This document shows, piece after piece, positions 63,881 to 64,000 of a stretch of DNA of 64,000 nucleotides. Location of the stretch: positions 56,781 to 120,780 of the forward strand of contig CAAFTU010000041.1 of assembly GCA_900766005.1 (NCBI GenBank), written 5' to 3'. The notes under the pieces are model-generated. The model ran no database searches. It saw only the letters and a list, made by a program, of their open reading frames with translations, and was not told where the DNA came from. Origin of the DNA: an uncultured Bacteroides sp. GTDB lineage: Bacteria > Bacteroidota > Bacteroidia > Bacteroidales > Bacteroidaceae. Made by a program: the position numbers and the translations under genes. Numbering within the stretch: the stretch's first letter is position 1; every line of letters begins with the position of its first letter.

Positions 63881-63928
63881 CACCCGCAATCGAGAGAGAT
63901 GCTGAAATAAAAAAATATTTGAAATATT

Positions 63929-64000
63929 GGTGCGTTAGTTCAGTTGGTTAGAATACATGCCTGTCACGCATGGGGTCACGGGTTCGAGTCCCGTACGCAC
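63929..64000 (+). tRNA. tRNA-Asp(GTC), cut by window edge
   Basis: Cloverleaf: acceptor GGTGCGT (63929-63935) with ACGCAC at the right edge; anticodon stem CATGC/GCATG with loop CTGTCAC, so anticodon GTC (63963-63965) reads Asp codons; T-arm ACGGG-TTCGAGT-CCCGT. The last acceptor base and the 3' end lie outside the window. Confidence 0.95.

Larger units (their letters stand above)
63534..63928. other. Intergenic region hisH/tRNA-Asp
   Basis: 395 bp, AT-rich. Minus side: two TATTTTTG boxes (63614-63607 and 63633-63626) inside a 10-bp direct repeat gcaaaaataa spaced 19 bp, probably the hisH promoter region. Plus side: the tRNA promoter at 63850-63880. I see no gene or attenuator in the rest. 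Confidence 0.6.

Noticed and set aside
1..64000. CRISPR arrays, insertion sequences or prophage genes
   Set aside because: No regularly spaced repeats, transposase or phage genes were seen on either strand.

Overview
The window looks like a chromosome segment of a gut-type Bacteroidaceae (Bacteroides or Phocaeicola). Reasons: many start sites are preceded by the Bacteroidetes -7 box TAnnTTTG with a TTTG-like -33 box about 19-20 bp upstream, Shine-Dalgarno sequences are weak, and the families are typical of the group (S46 dipeptidyl-peptidases, anaerobic sulfatase maturase, fimbrillin lipoproteins, DUF4251, DUF4348, DUF4494, PIN-PhoH, split LysO, N-terminal-rubredoxin rubrerythrin). I see no insertion sequence, prophage, CRISPR array or rRNA. 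One tRNA (Asp) is cut by the right edge. The window is mostly conserved core genes.

Layout. 0-5.3 kb (+): end of a sulfatase-maturating enzyme, then a tandem DPP7-type/DPP11-type pair of periplasmic dipeptidyl-peptidases. 5.3-6.5 kb (-): PerR-like regulator and rubrerythrin with a candidate PerR operator. 6.5-8.6 kb (+): NAD synthetase. 8.6-13.3 kb (-): hisGDCB behind a complete-looking histidine attenuator (leader peptide with HRHHH, antiterminator, terminator, promoter). 13.3-16.8 kb (-): fimbrillin-FISUMP lipoprotein, DUF2490 porin-like protein, FKBP isomerase. 16.8-27.0 kb (+): alpha-2-macroglobulin lipoprotein with CTEQ thioester, penicillin-binding protein 1C, DUF4251 protein, S41-like lipoprotein whose catalytic residues look lost. 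27.1-30.4 kb: esterase, DUF2007 zinc-ribbon protein, NlpE-like lipoprotein, nitroreductase, riboflavin synthase. 30.4-30.9 kb: intergenic region with a candidate small RNA. 30.9-38.7 kb (+): GlnS, TPR protein, DedA, DUF4494, YggS, a dihydroorotate-dehydrogenase-like protein, split lysine exporter LysO. 38.8-44 kb: PhoH, FolC, RidA, pseudo-trypsin/TPR protein. 43.8-49.9 kb: a dnaN-exonuclease-coaBC-recN-rlmB run (-) and a divergent SSB-like DUF3127 gene. 50-55.4 kb (-): membrane-anchored protein, PhnP-like hydrolase, MurB, DUF4348 lipoprotein, threonine dehydrogenase. 55.5-58.6 kb: glycine C-acetyltransferase, ferritin, LysA. 58.6-63.5 kb (-): hisH-hisA-hisF-hisIE-ftsE-lysC.

How they work together. 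Histidine synthesis is complete in the window but split over two operons. Only the one starting with hisG, the feedback-controlled first step, carries the attenuator. The second also carries aspartokinase and an FtsE-type ATPase. Threonine breakdown is covered by the divergent Tdh and Kbl genes. Two envelope proteins (S41-like and trypsin-like) keep a peptidase fold but appear to lack catalytic residues, and an NlpE-like lipoprotein lacks the usual CxxC pair. The strongest new observation is the his leader; next come the pseudo-peptidases, the candidate small RNA upstream of ribE, and the hairpin that could hide the start codon of the fimbrillin-FISUMP gene. All of this was read by eye; no search or folding program was run.
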